From: Pseudomonas sp. IPO3778
Lineage (GTDB): Bacteria; Pseudomonadota; Gammaproteobacteria; Pseudomonadales; Pseudomonadaceae
Assembly (NCBI RefSeq): GCF_013386825.1
Contig: NZ_JACARC010000023.1
Location: 47,408-111,407 of the forward strand
Reading direction: 5' to 3'
Length of the DNA: 64,000 nt
A program made the translations under genes and the position numbers. This document shows positions 1-8,948 of the stretch, piece after piece. Within the stretch, counting starts at the first letter, position 1; every line of letters starts with the position of its first letter. Below the pieces are notes generated by a model. The model saw only the letters and a list, made by a program, of their open reading frames with translations. It was not told the origin of the DNA and made no database searches.

Positions 1-57
1 GGCTGTCAGATTGCTATCGCAGGCAAGCCAGCTCCCACAAGGGATCGCCGGTGTCAG
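1..57. repeat. Partial REP element at window edge
   Basis: The stretch ATCGCAGGCAAGCCAGCTCC at about 16-35 is the same unit seen at 4469-4495 and, as a variant, at 16226 onward. It lies just downstream of the chemoreceptor stop codon. Its partner arm would be outside the window. Confidence 0.6.
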
Positions 58-1683
58 TTAAAGCCTGAACCGCCCCACCATCCCGTTCAGATCCACCGCC
101 AGGCGCGACAGCTCACTGCTCGCCGCACTGGTCTGGCTGGCGCCGGTGGCCGATTGCACCGACAAATCACGAATATTCACCAGGTTGCGGTCCACTTCCC
201 GCGCTACCTGTGCCTGCTCTTCAGCGGCACTGGCGATCACCAGGTTGCGTTCGTTGATTTCGACGATGGCGGTATTGATGGTGTCCAGCGACATCCCCGC
301 ACCTTTGGCGATGTTCAACGTCGACTCCGCCCGCTCGGTGCTGTTGCGCATCGAATCCACGGCATGCTCGGTACCGGCCTGAATGCTGCCGATCATCCGC
401 TCGATCTCGCTGGTGGACTGCTGGGTACGATGGGCCAGGGCCCGCACTTCATCGGCCACTACCGCAAAACCACGCCCGGCTTCACCGGCGCGCGCCGCTT
501 CAATCGCCGCGTTCAGGGCCAGCAGGTTGGTCTGGTCGGCCAGGCCGCGAATCACGTCCAGCACCTTGCCGATGTCCCGGGACTCCTCCGCCAGGTTGCC
601 GATCAGGGTCGCGGTGGCTTGCACATCGCTGCTCATGCGCTCGATGGCGCTGACGGTTTCCTGCACCAGGTCACGGCCATCGCCCGCAGACGAGGTAGCG
701 TTTTTCGAGGCTTCGGAGGTGCTGACCGCGTTGCGGGCCACTTCTTCAACCGCGCTGGTCATCTCGTTGACGGCCGTGGCGGCCTGTTCGATTTCGTTGT
801 TTTGCTGGGTCAGGCCGCGGGCGCTTTCGTCGGTTACGGCGTTCAGCTCTTCGGCGGCGGAAGCCAGCTGGGTGGCCGAACCGGCGATACGCTGCAGGGT
901 GTCTTTCAGCTTGTCCTGCATCTTGGCCATCGCCAATAGCAGGCGGCCGGCTTCGTCGTTGCCTTCGACCTTGATCGGGCGCGTCAGGTTGCCTTCGGCG
1001 ATTTCCTCGGCGGCATCCAGGGCCTGGGCAATCGGCTGGGTGATGCTACGGGTCAGCAGCCAGGCGAACAGCATGGTCAGTGCCGTGGCCAGGATCAGCA
1101 GGACCACCACCAGCTCAAAGGCCATGTCGTACTGGTCGGCGGCTTGCTGGTTGGTGGCCAGGGCCATCTTGCTATTGATGTCCAGCAGACGGGACAGTAT
1201 GGCGTTGACCTGATCGGAATTGTTCAGCAACTCGGTGTTGAGCAGCGTGCGCAACTCTTCCACCTGATTGGCCCGGGACAGGCTCTTCATGCGTTCTTCG
1301 ATCTGGTGGTACTGGCCCAGCAGGCGCACGTACTCGTCGTAGGTGCTGCGCTCTTCAGGGCTTTCGATCAACTTCTCGTAGACCGCCTGGGCGGTACGAA
1401 TCTGCTGATTGCGCACGTCAAACGATTCCAGGGTCTTTTGCTGAACGTCGGGTTCGCGGTTGGTCAGCAGGCGATAGGACAGCACTCGCAGGCGCAGGGT
1501 CAACTGGGTGAATTCGTCCAGGGCGCGAATGCTCGGCACGCTGCTCAGGGTGATGTCTTCCGTTGCCGCGCGAATCTTGCTCATCTGGTTCAACGCGAAC
1601 ACACCGAGAAACAACATCAGCGCGCCAATCAACGCAAAGCCGAGGAAGGCCCGCGGCGCGATATTCATATTACGAAGAGACAT
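58..1683 (-). CDS. Methyl-accepting chemotaxis protein
   Basis: This is an inner-membrane chemoreceptor that signals through CheW/CheA to the flagellar motor. From the start chosen here (541 aa) it has a first membrane helix at about residues 12-34, a periplasmic helical ligand-binding region (about 35-187, four-helix-bundle type), a second helix (about 188-210), a HAMP linker beginning [10 protein letters not shown], and a long signalling coiled coil. The hairpin tip [19 protein letters not shown] is intact. I chose the ATG at 1683 because AGGA lies about 10 nt upstream and the length equals that of common Pseudomonas receptors. Upstream in-frame ATGs (up to 1737) would add a non-hydrophobic leader. 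No C-terminal CheR-binding pentapeptide is seen. The ligand cannot be predicted. The gene stands alone. Confidence 0.93.
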   Translation of the reverse strand: MSLRNMNIAPRAFLGFALIGALMLFLGVFALNQMSKIRAATEDITLSSVPSIRALDEFTQLTLRLRVLSYRLLTNREPDVQQKTLESFDVRNQQIRTAQAVYEKLIESPEERSTYDEYVRLLGQYHQIEERMKSLSRANQVEELRTLLNTELLNNSDQVNAILSRLLDINSKMALATNQQAADQYDMAFELVVVLLILATALTMLFAWLLTRSITQPIAQALDAAEEIAEGNLTRPIKVEGNDEAGRLLLAMAKMQDKLKDTLQRIAGSATQLASAAEELNAVTDESARGLTQQNNEIEQAATAVNEMTSAVEEVARNAVSTSEASKNATSSAGDGRDLVQETVSAIERMSSDVQATATLIGNLAEESRDIGKVLDVIRGLADQTNLLALNAAIEAARAGEAGRGFAVVADEVRALAHRTQQSTSEIERMIGSIQAGTEHAVDSMRNSTERAESTLNIAKGAGMSLDTINTAIVEINERNLVIASAAEEQAQVAREVDRNLVNIRDLSVQSATGASQTSAASSELSRLAVDLNGMVGRFRL

Positions 1684-1960
1684 GCTGTGATCCTGGGGAG
1701 AAGCGCGATCCATGCGGGGTTTTGGCAGGGTGTCCATGACCTATCGGTCATACGACTAAAGTCTTGAGGGGGTGCGCGCTTTTGTCGCAGAGTTGGACGG
1801 GCCGACGGGATTCAGGAACCAGATGGCATAAATGCAGTCACTAAGGCTCCAACGCGTGGCCTGCCCCATGAAATCAAGGCCCCGCGCCAGGGATAACCCT
1901 GGCATCCGAGGTGAATTTTCTTTATCGTCACCGCCCTTTGAAAAAGCCCGAGAAATCAAA

Positions 1961-2191
1961 ATGTTAGAAGCATCCCTCAGCCAATTGGAACAACTGGTCA
2001 GCGACCTGGTACAGCAGAACCAGGATCTGTTGGGCACCAACGAATCCCTCAAGGCCGAACTGGCTCGCGCCAAGGATGAAAACGACAGCTTGCAGCTGAA
2101 CCTGATGGAGCAGGAAGAAAAGCAGGGCGCCACCGCTGCCCGTATCCAGGCGTTGGTTGAGCGTGTGAGCGCGGGTCCTGTGAGCGCATGA
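1961..2191 (+). CDS. Small coiled-coil protein, ZapB-like (TIGR02449 type)
   Basis: This 76-aa acidic protein is almost entirely predicted coiled coil: heptad-like Leu/Gln repeats run from MLEASLSQLEQLV to about residue 60, and there is no signal peptide or membrane helix. It resembles the small TIGR02449/ZapB-like proteins that Pseudomonas encodes next to zapA and that are thought to act with ZapA at the division ring. The stop codon overlaps the next gene as ATGA, so the two are translationally coupled. The ATG at 1961 was chosen because upstream in-frame sequence (from 1832) is not coiled coil. The ribosome site is weak. Function is inferred from family resemblance and pairing only. Confidence 0.72.
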   Translation: MLEASLSQLEQLVSDLVQQNQDLLGTNESLKAELARAKDENDSLQLNLMEQEEKQGATAARIQALVERVSAGPVSA

Positions 2192-2481
2192 GTGAAGGGA
2201 TAAAGGTCGTTTCGATTCTCGGTGAGGATTACTCGATCAAGGCGCCGGAGGGGGAAGACAACACCCTGATGAGCGCCGTGACGATGCTCAAGGCATCCCT
2301 GGCCACCACCAAGAAAAAGTACCCGACACTGATCGGTGACAAGCTATTGGTGCTGGCGGCGCTGAACCTGTGCGCCGAGCAGATCGAAATGCAAAAGCAT
2401 CACCAGCAGGAACTCGACCGTTACCAAGAGCAAGTCAGCGCCACGGTCGAGGTGATTTCCAAGGCGATCGGAACGCCTTAG
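2188..2481 (+). CDS. zapA: ZapA family cell division protein
   Basis: This cytoplasmic protein of 97 aa has the ZapA layout: an N-terminal beta-rich part (KVVSILGEDYSIKAPEGE), the segment GDKLLVLAALNLCAEQIEMQ that matches the conserved start of the ZapA helix, and a C-terminal coiled coil. ZapA bundles FtsZ filaments at the septum. It is coupled to the preceding coiled-coil gene by an ATGA overlap. The neighbours are a chemoreceptor and an acyl-CoA dehydrogenase. The usual Pseudomonas zapA lies near 6S RNA, ygfA and pepP, and none of those is here. It may therefore be a second, divergent paralogue, so the symbol is given by family only. Confidence 0.7.
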   Translation: MSEGIKVVSILGEDYSIKAPEGEDNTLMSAVTMLKASLATTKKKYPTLIGDKLLVLAALNLCAEQIEMQKHHQQELDRYQEQVSATVEVISKAIGTP

Positions 2482-4280
2482 AACCACTCATCCTGCATCC
2501 CCAGGCACGTGTCATCGCGTGCCTCGAGAATCGCCAGTTCATGATGGCAGCCCGGTATTTCCCACGTCAGGAAGTACCGGGCGGCCTGGAGCTTGCCCTT
2601 ATAGAAGGCGACATCGGCCGCATTGCCTTTGGCCAGCCCTTCCTCGGCGCGAATCGCTTGCTCCAGCCAGCGCCAGCCAATCACCGTATGCCCAAACACT
2701 TTCAGGTACAGCGCCGAATTCGCCAGGCTGCTGTTGACCTTGCCCTGGGCGAGATCCGTCAGCAGGCCGAGGGTGACGCTTTGCAGGCGCGCTACCAATT
2801 GTTCCAGCGGTTCCCGTAAGGCGGTCAGCGACGGGTATTCCTGTGCCCGCGCGCCGGTCTCGGCGATCAGGCGAATCAATTGTTTCAAGCCCGCGCCGCC
2901 GCTCTGCGCCAGTTTGCGCCCGAGCAAGTCCAGTGACTGGATGCCGTGGGTGCCTTCATGGATCGGGTTCAGACGGTTGTCGCGGTAGTACTGTTCGACC
3001 GGGTATTCGCGGGTGTAGCCGTGGCCGCCGAGGATCTGGATCGCCAGTTCGTTGGCCTTCAGGCAAAACTCCGACGGCCAGGATTTGACGATGGGCGTCA
3101 ACAGGTCCAGCAGTTCGTGGGCCTGTTTGCGTGCGGCGTCGGTTTCCAGGGTCGTGGTGTCGTCGAACAGCCGCGCCGCGTACAGGCCGAGGTCGAAAGC
3201 GCCTTCCACGTAGGCTTTTTGCGTCAATAGCATGCGCTTGATATCGGCGTGCTGGATGATCGACACCGGCGCGGTGTTCGGGTCTTTGCTGTCGGGCAGG
3301 CGGCCTTGGGGGCGTTCCCGGGCGTACTCCAGGGAATACAGGTAGCCGGCGTAGCCGAGCATCACTGCGCCCATGCCCACGCCGATCCGCGCTTCGTTCA
3401 TCATCTGGAACATGCAGCTCAGGCCCTGATGCGGCTTGCCCACCAGATAGCCGACACACTCACCGTTATCGCCGAAATTCAGCGCGGTCGAGGTGGTGCC
3501 GCGCCAGCCCATCTTGTGAAACAGCCCGGCCAGCAACACATCATTGCGTTTGCCCAGGCTGCCATCGTCGTTGACCAGGAACTTGGGCACGATAAACAGC
3601 GAAATGCCCTTCACCCCGGCGGGGGCGTCCGGCAGTTTGGCCAGCACCATGTGCACGATGTTCTCCGACAGCGGGTGATCGCCGCCGGAGATGAAGATCT
3701 TGTTGCCCTTGAGGCGATAGCTGCCGTCAGCCGCCGGCTCTGCGCGGGTACGAATATCCGACAGCGATGAGCCTGCATGGGGCTCGGTCAGGGCCATGGT
3801 GCCGAAGAAGCGCCCTTCGATCATGGGTTGCAGGAAGCGTTGTTTCTGCTCCTCAGTGCCGAAGCTCTCGATCAGGTTGGCGGCGCCCATGGTCAGGAAC
3901 GGGTAGGACGTGGACGCGGCGTTGGCTGACTGGAAGTGCGCGAAACAGGCTTGGGAGAGCAGGGTTGGCAACTGCATGCCACCGGCTTCGAAACTGCGGG
4001 CGGCGTTAAGGAAGCCGGCTTCAAGGAAGGCATCCACGGCCGGTTTCACTTCAGGGATCAGAATCGCCTGACCGTTCTCGTAGCGCGGTTCGTTCTCGTC
4101 GCCCTTGCGGTTGTGGGGGGCGAAGAACTTCTCGGCAATGCTACGGGCGGTGCCGATGGCGGCGTCGAAGGTTTCGCGGTTGTGTTCGGCAAACCGCTCG
4201 CGCTGGGTCAGGCCCTCGGCATCGAGGACTTCGTACAGCTCGAAAGCCAGATTGCGGGAACTGAGCAGCGTCTCGGACAT
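2478..4280 (-). CDS. Acyl-CoA dehydrogenase
   Basis: This is a 600-aa flavoprotein that would introduce the alpha-beta double bond in acyl-CoA thioesters. It is longer than the roughly 380-aa classical enzymes and has an extra C-terminal domain, as in the DmdC/FadE-like group of Pseudomonas. The acyl-CoA dehydrogenase signature ALTEPHAGSSLSDIRTRA is near residue 163. The segment LNPIHEGTHGIQ near residue 430 holds the Glu expected to be the catalytic base. The start is supported by GAGGTAAG upstream of the ATG. The stop overlaps the end of the convergent zapA by 4 bp. A similar gene lies near msrA and metY in P. aeruginosa. Its chain-length preference cannot be told from sequence. Confidence 0.9.
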   Translation of the reverse strand: MSETLLSSRNLAFELYEVLDAEGLTQRERFAEHNRETFDAAIGTARSIAEKFFAPHNRKGDENEPRYENGQAILIPEVKPAVDAFLEAGFLNAARSFEAGGMQLPTLLSQACFAHFQSANAASTSYPFLTMGAANLIESFGTEEQKQRFLQPMIEGRFFGTMALTEPHAGSSLSDIRTRAEPAADGSYRLKGNKIFISGGDHPLSENIVHMVLAKLPDAPAGVKGISLFIVPKFLVNDDGSLGKRNDVLLAGLFHKMGWRGTTSTALNFGDNGECVGYLVGKPHQGLSCMFQMMNEARIGVGMGAVMLGYAGYLYSLEYARERPQGRLPDSKDPNTAPVSIIQHADIKRMLLTQKAYVEGAFDLGLYAARLFDDTTTLETDAARKQAHELLDLLTPIVKSWPSEFCLKANELAIQILGGHGYTREYPVEQYYRDNRLNPIHEGTHGIQSLDLLGRKLAQSGGAGLKQLIRLIAETGARAQEYPSLTALREPLEQLVARLQSVTLGLLTDLAQGKVNSSLANSALYLKVFGHTVIGWRWLEQAIRAEEGLAKGNAADVAFYKGKLQAARYFLTWEIPGCHHELAILEARDDTCLGMQDEWF

Positions 4281-4397
4281 GGCGGCTTACCTCTGTGGGA
4301 ATGGGCCTGAGTCTAAGTGCGCAAATAGAGGCTGGATAGCAAGATTGATCTGGGTGATGGAGGGGCCAAACAACAGCGGTGAGTTGCAAATACGGTC

Positions 4398-4518
4398 AGT
4401 GTGGGAGCTTTTGTGGGAGCCGGGCTTGCCCGCGATGCAGGCACCTCGATGTGTCAGATACACCGAGGTGATGCCATCGCAGGCAAGCCAGCTCCCACAC
4501 AAGCCCGCTCCCACATTT
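4398..4518. repeat. REP pair (inverted repeat)
   Basis: Two REP arms face each other between putA and the acyl-CoA dehydrogenase. The left side has GTGGGAGCCGGGCTTGCCCGCGAT motifs (written here as 4413-4436), the right side the complementary CAGGCAAGCCAGCTCCCACA type. The spacer contains its own hairpin, CACCTCG...CGAGGTG (4441-4468). The element lies downstream of putA and upstream of the acyl-CoA dehydrogenase start, so it may end putA transcription. Confidence 0.75.
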
Positions 4519-4535
4519 TGACCGCGTTCCGTCAG

Positions 4536-7500
4536 TTAGCCGATCGTCATCAGGCTGGCGTTACCACCCGCCGCCGCGGTGTTGACGCTCAGCGCGCGCT
4601 CGATCACCAGGCGCTCCAGGGCAATCCCGGTTTCCCCCGAAGACAAGCCGTGAACCCCGACAATCGCCCCGCCACGCTTGGCCACTTGCTGGCAAACCCC
4701 GCGCAGTTGGTCGGAATCGCCATGATGCAGCACGGCATCAAACACGGTTTCATCCTTGGTCCAGTCAGCCACCAGCTTGATCTTCGCCTGAAGCTCCTTC
4801 GGCAAGCGTGCGAACACGGCCTTGGTCAATTCAGTGTCCGGCCATACCGCCGAGCTGCCGACTGCCAGTACGGCGGCCAGTTGGGTCAGCAGGTCGCCTT
4901 CCGCATCCGCCAGGCACAACACGTGCTCGCGGGGCAGGATGGCGTAGCTGTTGCGCTCGCCGGTGGGGCCGGCCAGTTGGCGGGTGATACCGCTCTGGGA
5001 CTGCGCGGCGAATTGCACGCACAGGGCGCTCAAGTCACTGAGCTTGCTGCTGTCGGCCCAGGCTTGCAGGGCCGTCAGCGGCTTGCTCATGGCATCCCGC
5101 AGGCGTACATCCGGTGCGGCCAGTGCATCGCCGCGAACGAAGGATTGCTCGATGGCATCCGTAGGACGGGTCGACAGCAGGCGGTACAGGTACAGGGGGC
5201 CGCCGGCTTTCGGGCCGGTCCCCGACAAACCTTCGCCGCCGAACGGTTGCACGCCGACCACGGCCCCCACGATGTTGCGGTTCACGTAGACGTTACCGGC
5301 ATGGACGTTGTCGATCACCTTGGCGATGGTCTCGTCGATACGGGTGTGCACGCCCAGGGTCAGGCCGTAGCCAGAGGCGTTGATCTGACCGATCAGTTGG
5401 TCGATCTCTTTACGCTTGTAGCGCACCACGTGCAGCACCGGGCCGAAGATCTCCCGTTGCAGCTCGTCGAAGCTTTCCAGTTCGATCAGGGTCGGCATCA
5501 CGAACGTGCCACGCTTGACCTCTTCGCTATCGGCAATGGCCACCTGGTAAACGGTGCGGCCTTTGTCGCGCATGGCCTGGATGTGTTTCTCGATGCCAGC
5601 CTTGGCTTCGGCGTCGATCACCGGGCCGATGTCCACCGACAGGCGTTCCGGGTTGCCGAGGCGGCATTCAGCCATGGCACCTTTGAGCATTTCGATGACG
5701 CGGTCAGCGGAATCTTCCTGCAGGCACAACACACGCAGGGCGGAGCAGCGTTGACCGGCACTGTCGAAGGCCGAGGACACTACGTCGATCACCACTTGTT
5801 CGGTCAGCGCCGAGGAGTCGACGATCATCGCGTTCTGGCCACCGGTTTCGGCGATCAGCGGGATCGGACGACCTTGTGCATCCAGGCGACCGGCGACGTT
5901 GCGTTGCAGCAAACGTGCGACCTCGGTGGAGCCGGTGAACATCACGCCTTTGACGCGATCATCACCCACCAGGCGGGCGCCGACGGTTTCGCCCTGGCCC
6001 GGCAGCAGTTGCAGCACGCCTTCCGGAATCCCGGCTTCCAGCAGCAGGCGCACGGCTTGTGCGGCCACCAGTGGAGTTTGCTCGGCCGGCTTGGCCAATA
6101 CCGGGTTACCGGCGGCCAGTGCAGCGGCGACCTGGCCACTGAAGATCGCCAGCGGGAAGTTCCACGGGCTGATGCACACCACCGGGCCCAGCGGGCGGTG
6201 GGCGTCGTTGGTGAAGTCGTTACGGGCCTGCACCGCGTAGTAACGCAGGAAGTCCACGGCTTCACGCACTTCGGCGATGGCGTTGGCGAAGGTCTTGCCG
6301 GCTTCACGGGCCAGCAGGCCCATCAGTGGCTGGATCTCGCCTTCCATCAAGTCGGCGGCGCGCTCCAGGATCGCGGCGCGTTCGGCGGGCGGGGTGGCCT
6401 GCCAGATCGGTGCAGCATTCAGGGCGCATTGGATAGCGTTGTCGACGTCTTCGACGGTGGCTTCCTGCACATGGCCGACCACGTCACGCAGGTCGGACGG
6501 GTTCAGCACCGGCACAGCCGCTTGGTTGCTGGAAACGCAGCCGAGCATCGGCGCGGCTTTCCAGTGGTTGTGGGCGGTGGCCAGCAAGGCGCAGGACAGC
6601 GACGCCAGGCGGTGTTCGTTGGCCAGGTCGATACCGGCAGAGTTGGCGCGCTCGGCACCATACAGGTCACGGGGCAGCGGAATACGCGGGTGCGGCAGGC
6701 CGAAGCCGCCTTCCAGCGTCGCCATCTGCTCGATGCTGGCCACTGGATCGGCCACCAGCTCCTGGATTGAGATGGATTGGTCGGCGATGCGGTTGACGAA
6801 CGAGGTGTTGGCGCCGTTTTCCAGCAGGCGACGCACCAGGTAAGCCAGCAATGTTTCGTGGGTGCCGACCGGTGCGTACACACGGCACGGACGGTTCAGC
6901 TTGCCTTCGGAGACCTTGCCTACAACCTGCTCGTACAGTGGTTCACCCATGCCGTGCAGGCATTGGAACTCGTACTGGCCGGGGTAATAGTTCTGACCCG
7001 CGATGTGGTAAATCGCCGACAGTGTGTGGGCGTTGTGGGTGGCGAACTGCGGGTAGATAACTTCCGGAACGGAGAGCAGTTTGCGTGCGCAGGCAATGTA
7101 GGAAACGTCGGTGTACACCTTGCGGGTGTACACCGGGTAGCCTTCCAGGCCTTCGACCTGGGCGCGTTTGATTTCGCTGTCCCAGTACGCGCCTTTTACC
7201 AGGCGGATCATCAGGCGGTGGCGGCTGCGGCGTGCCAGGTCGATGACGTAGTCGATCACGTATGGGCAACGCTTCTGGTAAGCCTGAATCACGAAGCCGA
7301 TGCCGTTCCAGCCGGTCAGTTGCGGTTCGAAGCACAGGCGTTCCAGCAGGTCGAGGGACAGCTCCAGGCGGTCGGCTTCTTCGGCGTCGATGTTCAGGCC
7401 GATGTCGTATTGCTTGGCCAGCAACGTCAGGGACAACAGGCGCGGGTACAGCTCGTCCATCACGCGCTCGTACTGCGCACGGCTGTAACGCGGGTGCAGG

Positions 7501-8489
7501 GCCGAGAGTTTGATGGAAATGCCCGGGCCTTCATAAATCCCGCGACCGTGAGAGGCTTTGCCGATCGAGTGGATGGCTTGTTCGTACGAGGCCAGGTACT
7601 TCTGGGCGTCGTGTTCGGTGAGTGCGGCTTCACCGAGCATGTCGTAGGAGTAGCGGAAGCCCTTGGCTTCGAACTTGCTCGCATTGGCCAGGGCTTCGGC
7701 GATGGTTTCGCCGGTGACGAACTGCTCGCCCATCAGGCGCATGGCCATGTCGACGCCCTTGCGGATCATCGGCTCGCCGCTCTTGCCGATGATGCGGCTC
7801 AGGGACGATGTCAGGCCGGCTTCGTTGTGGGTGGCGACCAGTTTACCGGTCAGCAGCAGGCCCCAGGTGGCGGCGTTGACGAACAGCGACGGGCTGTTGC
7901 CCAGGTGCGGGTGCCAGTTGCCGGTGCTGATCTTGTCGCGGATCAGCGCGTCGCGGGTGCCCTTGTCCGGGATGCGCAGCAGCGCTTCGGCGAGGCACAT
8001 CAGCGCTACACCTTCCTGGGACGAAAGAGAGAATTCTTGCAGCAGGCCCTGGACGATGCCTGCACGGCCGCCGGCGCTTTTCTGATTGCGCAGTTTCTCG
8101 GCGATCGAAGAGGCGAGCTTGTGGGTGGCTTCGGCCATTGCCGCTGGCAGACGTGCCTGCTCGATCAGCATCGGTACCACTTCCGGTTCCGGGCGACGGT
8201 AGGCGGCGGTGATCGAAGCGCGCAGTACCGATTGCGGCAGGATGCTCTCGGCGAACTCCAGGAAGCACTGGTGAGCGTGGTCGGTCTGGACCTCGCCGGC
8301 ATCTTCCGCGTCTTTGCTGCTCAGGCCGTTGAGCTCGGCCAGGGTTGCACCACCCTCGAGTTTCTCCAGGTAATTGAAAATCGCCTGCTTGATCAGCCAG
8401 TGCGGCGTGCGATCAATGGAGGTCGCGGCCGCCTTCAGGCGCTCGCGGGTCGGGTCGTCAAGTTTGACCCCAAGGGTGGTCGTAGCCAT
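4536..8489 (-). CDS. putA: Trifunctional PutA: repressor, proline dehydrogenase, P5C dehydrogenase
   Basis: The 1317-aa protein oxidises proline to glutamate in two steps and represses its own genes when proline is absent. An N-terminal ribbon-helix-helix DNA-binding domain (MATTTLGVKLDDPTRERLKA, residues 1 to about 47) is followed by the FAD-dependent proline dehydrogenase domain (about 260-560, with IRLVKGAYWDSE) and the NAD-dependent glutamate-semialdehyde dehydrogenase domain (about 650-1110, with catalytic Cys in AGQRCSALRV). A C-terminal domain follows. The ATG at 8489 gives the exact length known from P. putida and has GAGGAT upstream. A further in-frame ATG at 8525 is less likely. It is transcribed divergently from putP, and the shared intergenic region has five PutA boxes. 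Confidence 0.97.
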   Translation of the reverse strand: MATTTLGVKLDDPTRERLKAAATSIDRTPHWLIKQAIFNYLEKLEGGATLAELNGLSSKDAEDAGEVQTDHAHQCFLEFAESILPQSVLRASITAAYRRPEPEVVPMLIEQARLPAAMAEATHKLASSIAEKLRNQKSAGGRAGIVQGLLQEFSLSSQEGVALMCLAEALLRIPDKGTRDALIRDKISTGNWHPHLGNSPSLFVNAATWGLLLTGKLVATHNEAGLTSSLSRIIGKSGEPMIRKGVDMAMRLMGEQFVTGETIAEALANASKFEAKGFRYSYDMLGEAALTEHDAQKYLASYEQAIHSIGKASHGRGIYEGPGISIKLSALHPRYSRAQYERVMDELYPRLLSLTLLAKQYDIGLNIDAEEADRLELSLDLLERLCFEPQLTGWNGIGFVIQAYQKRCPYVIDYVIDLARRSRHRLMIRLVKGAYWDSEIKRAQVEGLEGYPVYTRKVYTDVSYIACARKLLSVPEVIYPQFATHNAHTLSAIYHIAGQNYYPGQYEFQCLHGMGEPLYEQVVGKVSEGKLNRPCRVYAPVGTHETLLAYLVRRLLENGANTSFVNRIADQSISIQELVADPVASIEQMATLEGGFGLPHPRIPLPRDLYGAERANSAGIDLANEHRLASLSCALLATAHNHWKAAPMLGCVSSNQAAVPVLNPSDLRDVVGHVQEATVEDVDNAIQCALNAAPIWQATPPAERAAILERAADLMEGEIQPLMGLLAREAGKTFANAIAEVREAVDFLRYYAVQARNDFTNDAHRPLGPVVCISPWNFPLAIFSGQVAAALAAGNPVLAKPAEQTPLVAAQAVRLLLEAGIPEGVLQLLPGQGETVGARLVGDDRVKGVMFTGSTEVARLLQRNVAGRLDAQGRPIPLIAETGGQNAMIVDSSALTEQVVIDVVSSAFDSAGQRCSALRVLCLQEDSADRVIEMLKGAMAECRLGNPERLSVDIGPVIDAEAKAGIEKHIQAMRDKGRTVYQVAIADSEEVKRGTFVMPTLIELESFDELQREIFGPVLHVVRYKRKEIDQLIGQINASGYGLTLGVHTRIDETIAKVIDNVHAGNVYVNRNIVGAVVGVQPFGGEGLSGTGPKAGGPLYLYRLLSTRPTDAIEQSFVRGDALAAPDVRLRDAMSKPLTALQAWADSSKLSDLSALCVQFAAQSQSGITRQLAGPTGERNSYAILPREHVLCLADAEGDLLTQLAAVLAVGSSAVWPDTELTKAVFARLPKELQAKIKLVADWTKDETVFDAVLHHGDSDQLRGVCQQVAKRGGAIVGVHGLSSGETGIALERLVIERALSVNTAAAGGNASLMTIG

Positions 8490-8561
8490 CTTTTTATCCT
8501 CATGGGTGCCACTACTGCGTGGCATCAGCTGGCGGCAAGATTAGCTTTGCGTCGAGAGAGG

Positions 8562-8577
8562 TGCAACCGGGTGCAAC
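8562..8577. promoter_or_regulatory. PutA operator pair 1
   Basis: Two copies of TGCAAC (complement of GTTGCA, the core sequence bound by the PutA ribbon-helix-helix domain) lie at 8562-8567 and 8572-8577. They are exactly 10 bp apart, in the extended context GGTGCAACC. They are 73-88 bp upstream of the putA start. One-turn spacing fits side-by-side binding of PutA on one face of the DNA. Confidence 0.7.
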
Positions 8578-8726
8578 CCTTTTTATTCATGATTTTTTTT
8601 GATGCCGATCGGGAAAAATTATCACCGCAGCCGAATCCGCTGCGCCTTGGTGCATTTGCTTCTGACTTTGGCTGTGCTTGCTCCGAAAAGGAGCAAAAAC
8701 ACAGTGTTTTTCGCAAAACACATCAG

Positions 8727-8759
8727 GGTGCAACTTATTCTCAAGAAACTGGTTGCACC
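8727..8759. promoter_or_regulatory. PutA operator pair 2 (inverted)
   Basis: GGTGCAAC at 8727-8734 and GTTGCACC at 8752-8759 form an inverted pair 25 bp apart centre to centre. Both contain the GTTGCA core. They lie about midway between the putA and putP starts. Confidence 0.7.
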
Positions 8760-8792
8760 TTATTTGCTTTGTTGAATAGCATTCGCGCCCAA

Positions 8793-8801
8793 GGTGCAAC
8801 C
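8793..8801. promoter_or_regulatory. PutA operator 5
   Basis: A fifth copy, GGTGCAACC, has its core at 8795-8800 and is about 150 bp upstream of the putP start, so it is likely to act on the putP promoter. Confidence 0.6.
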
Positions 8802-8923
8802 GTCTTACGGAAGGTTCATCGGCTGATGGCTTTCCTGGGGAAACGTCAGTCCTAAATGCGCGGCTCCAGGCGTCGTCTATCCACTTGCGAGTGGGTGGCC
8901 GTTCTGACAGACCGCCGCTACAT

Positions 8924-8932
8924 AAAAACAAA
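8924..8932 (+). promoter_or_regulatory. Likely Hfq/Crc (CA motif) site in putP leader
   Basis: AAAAACAAA lies 17 nt before the putP ATG and fits the AAnAAnAA motif bound by Hfq with Crc in Pseudomonas catabolite repression. Position over the ribosome-binding region supports translational control. This is motif evidence only. Confidence 0.5.
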
Positions 8933-8948
8933 GCCAGGGCGTAACCCA

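Noticed and set aside
58..1737. Extended chemoreceptor start at 1737
   Set aside because: The extra 18 residues are polar and the ATG at 1683 has a better ribosome site and usual length.
4401..8855. Very long plus-strand open frames opposite putA (789 and 692 codons)
   Set aside because: They lie antisense to the well-supported putA gene in GC-rich DNA, where stop codons are rare. Their translations are rich in His, Gln, Val and Gly without domains, as expected for shadows.
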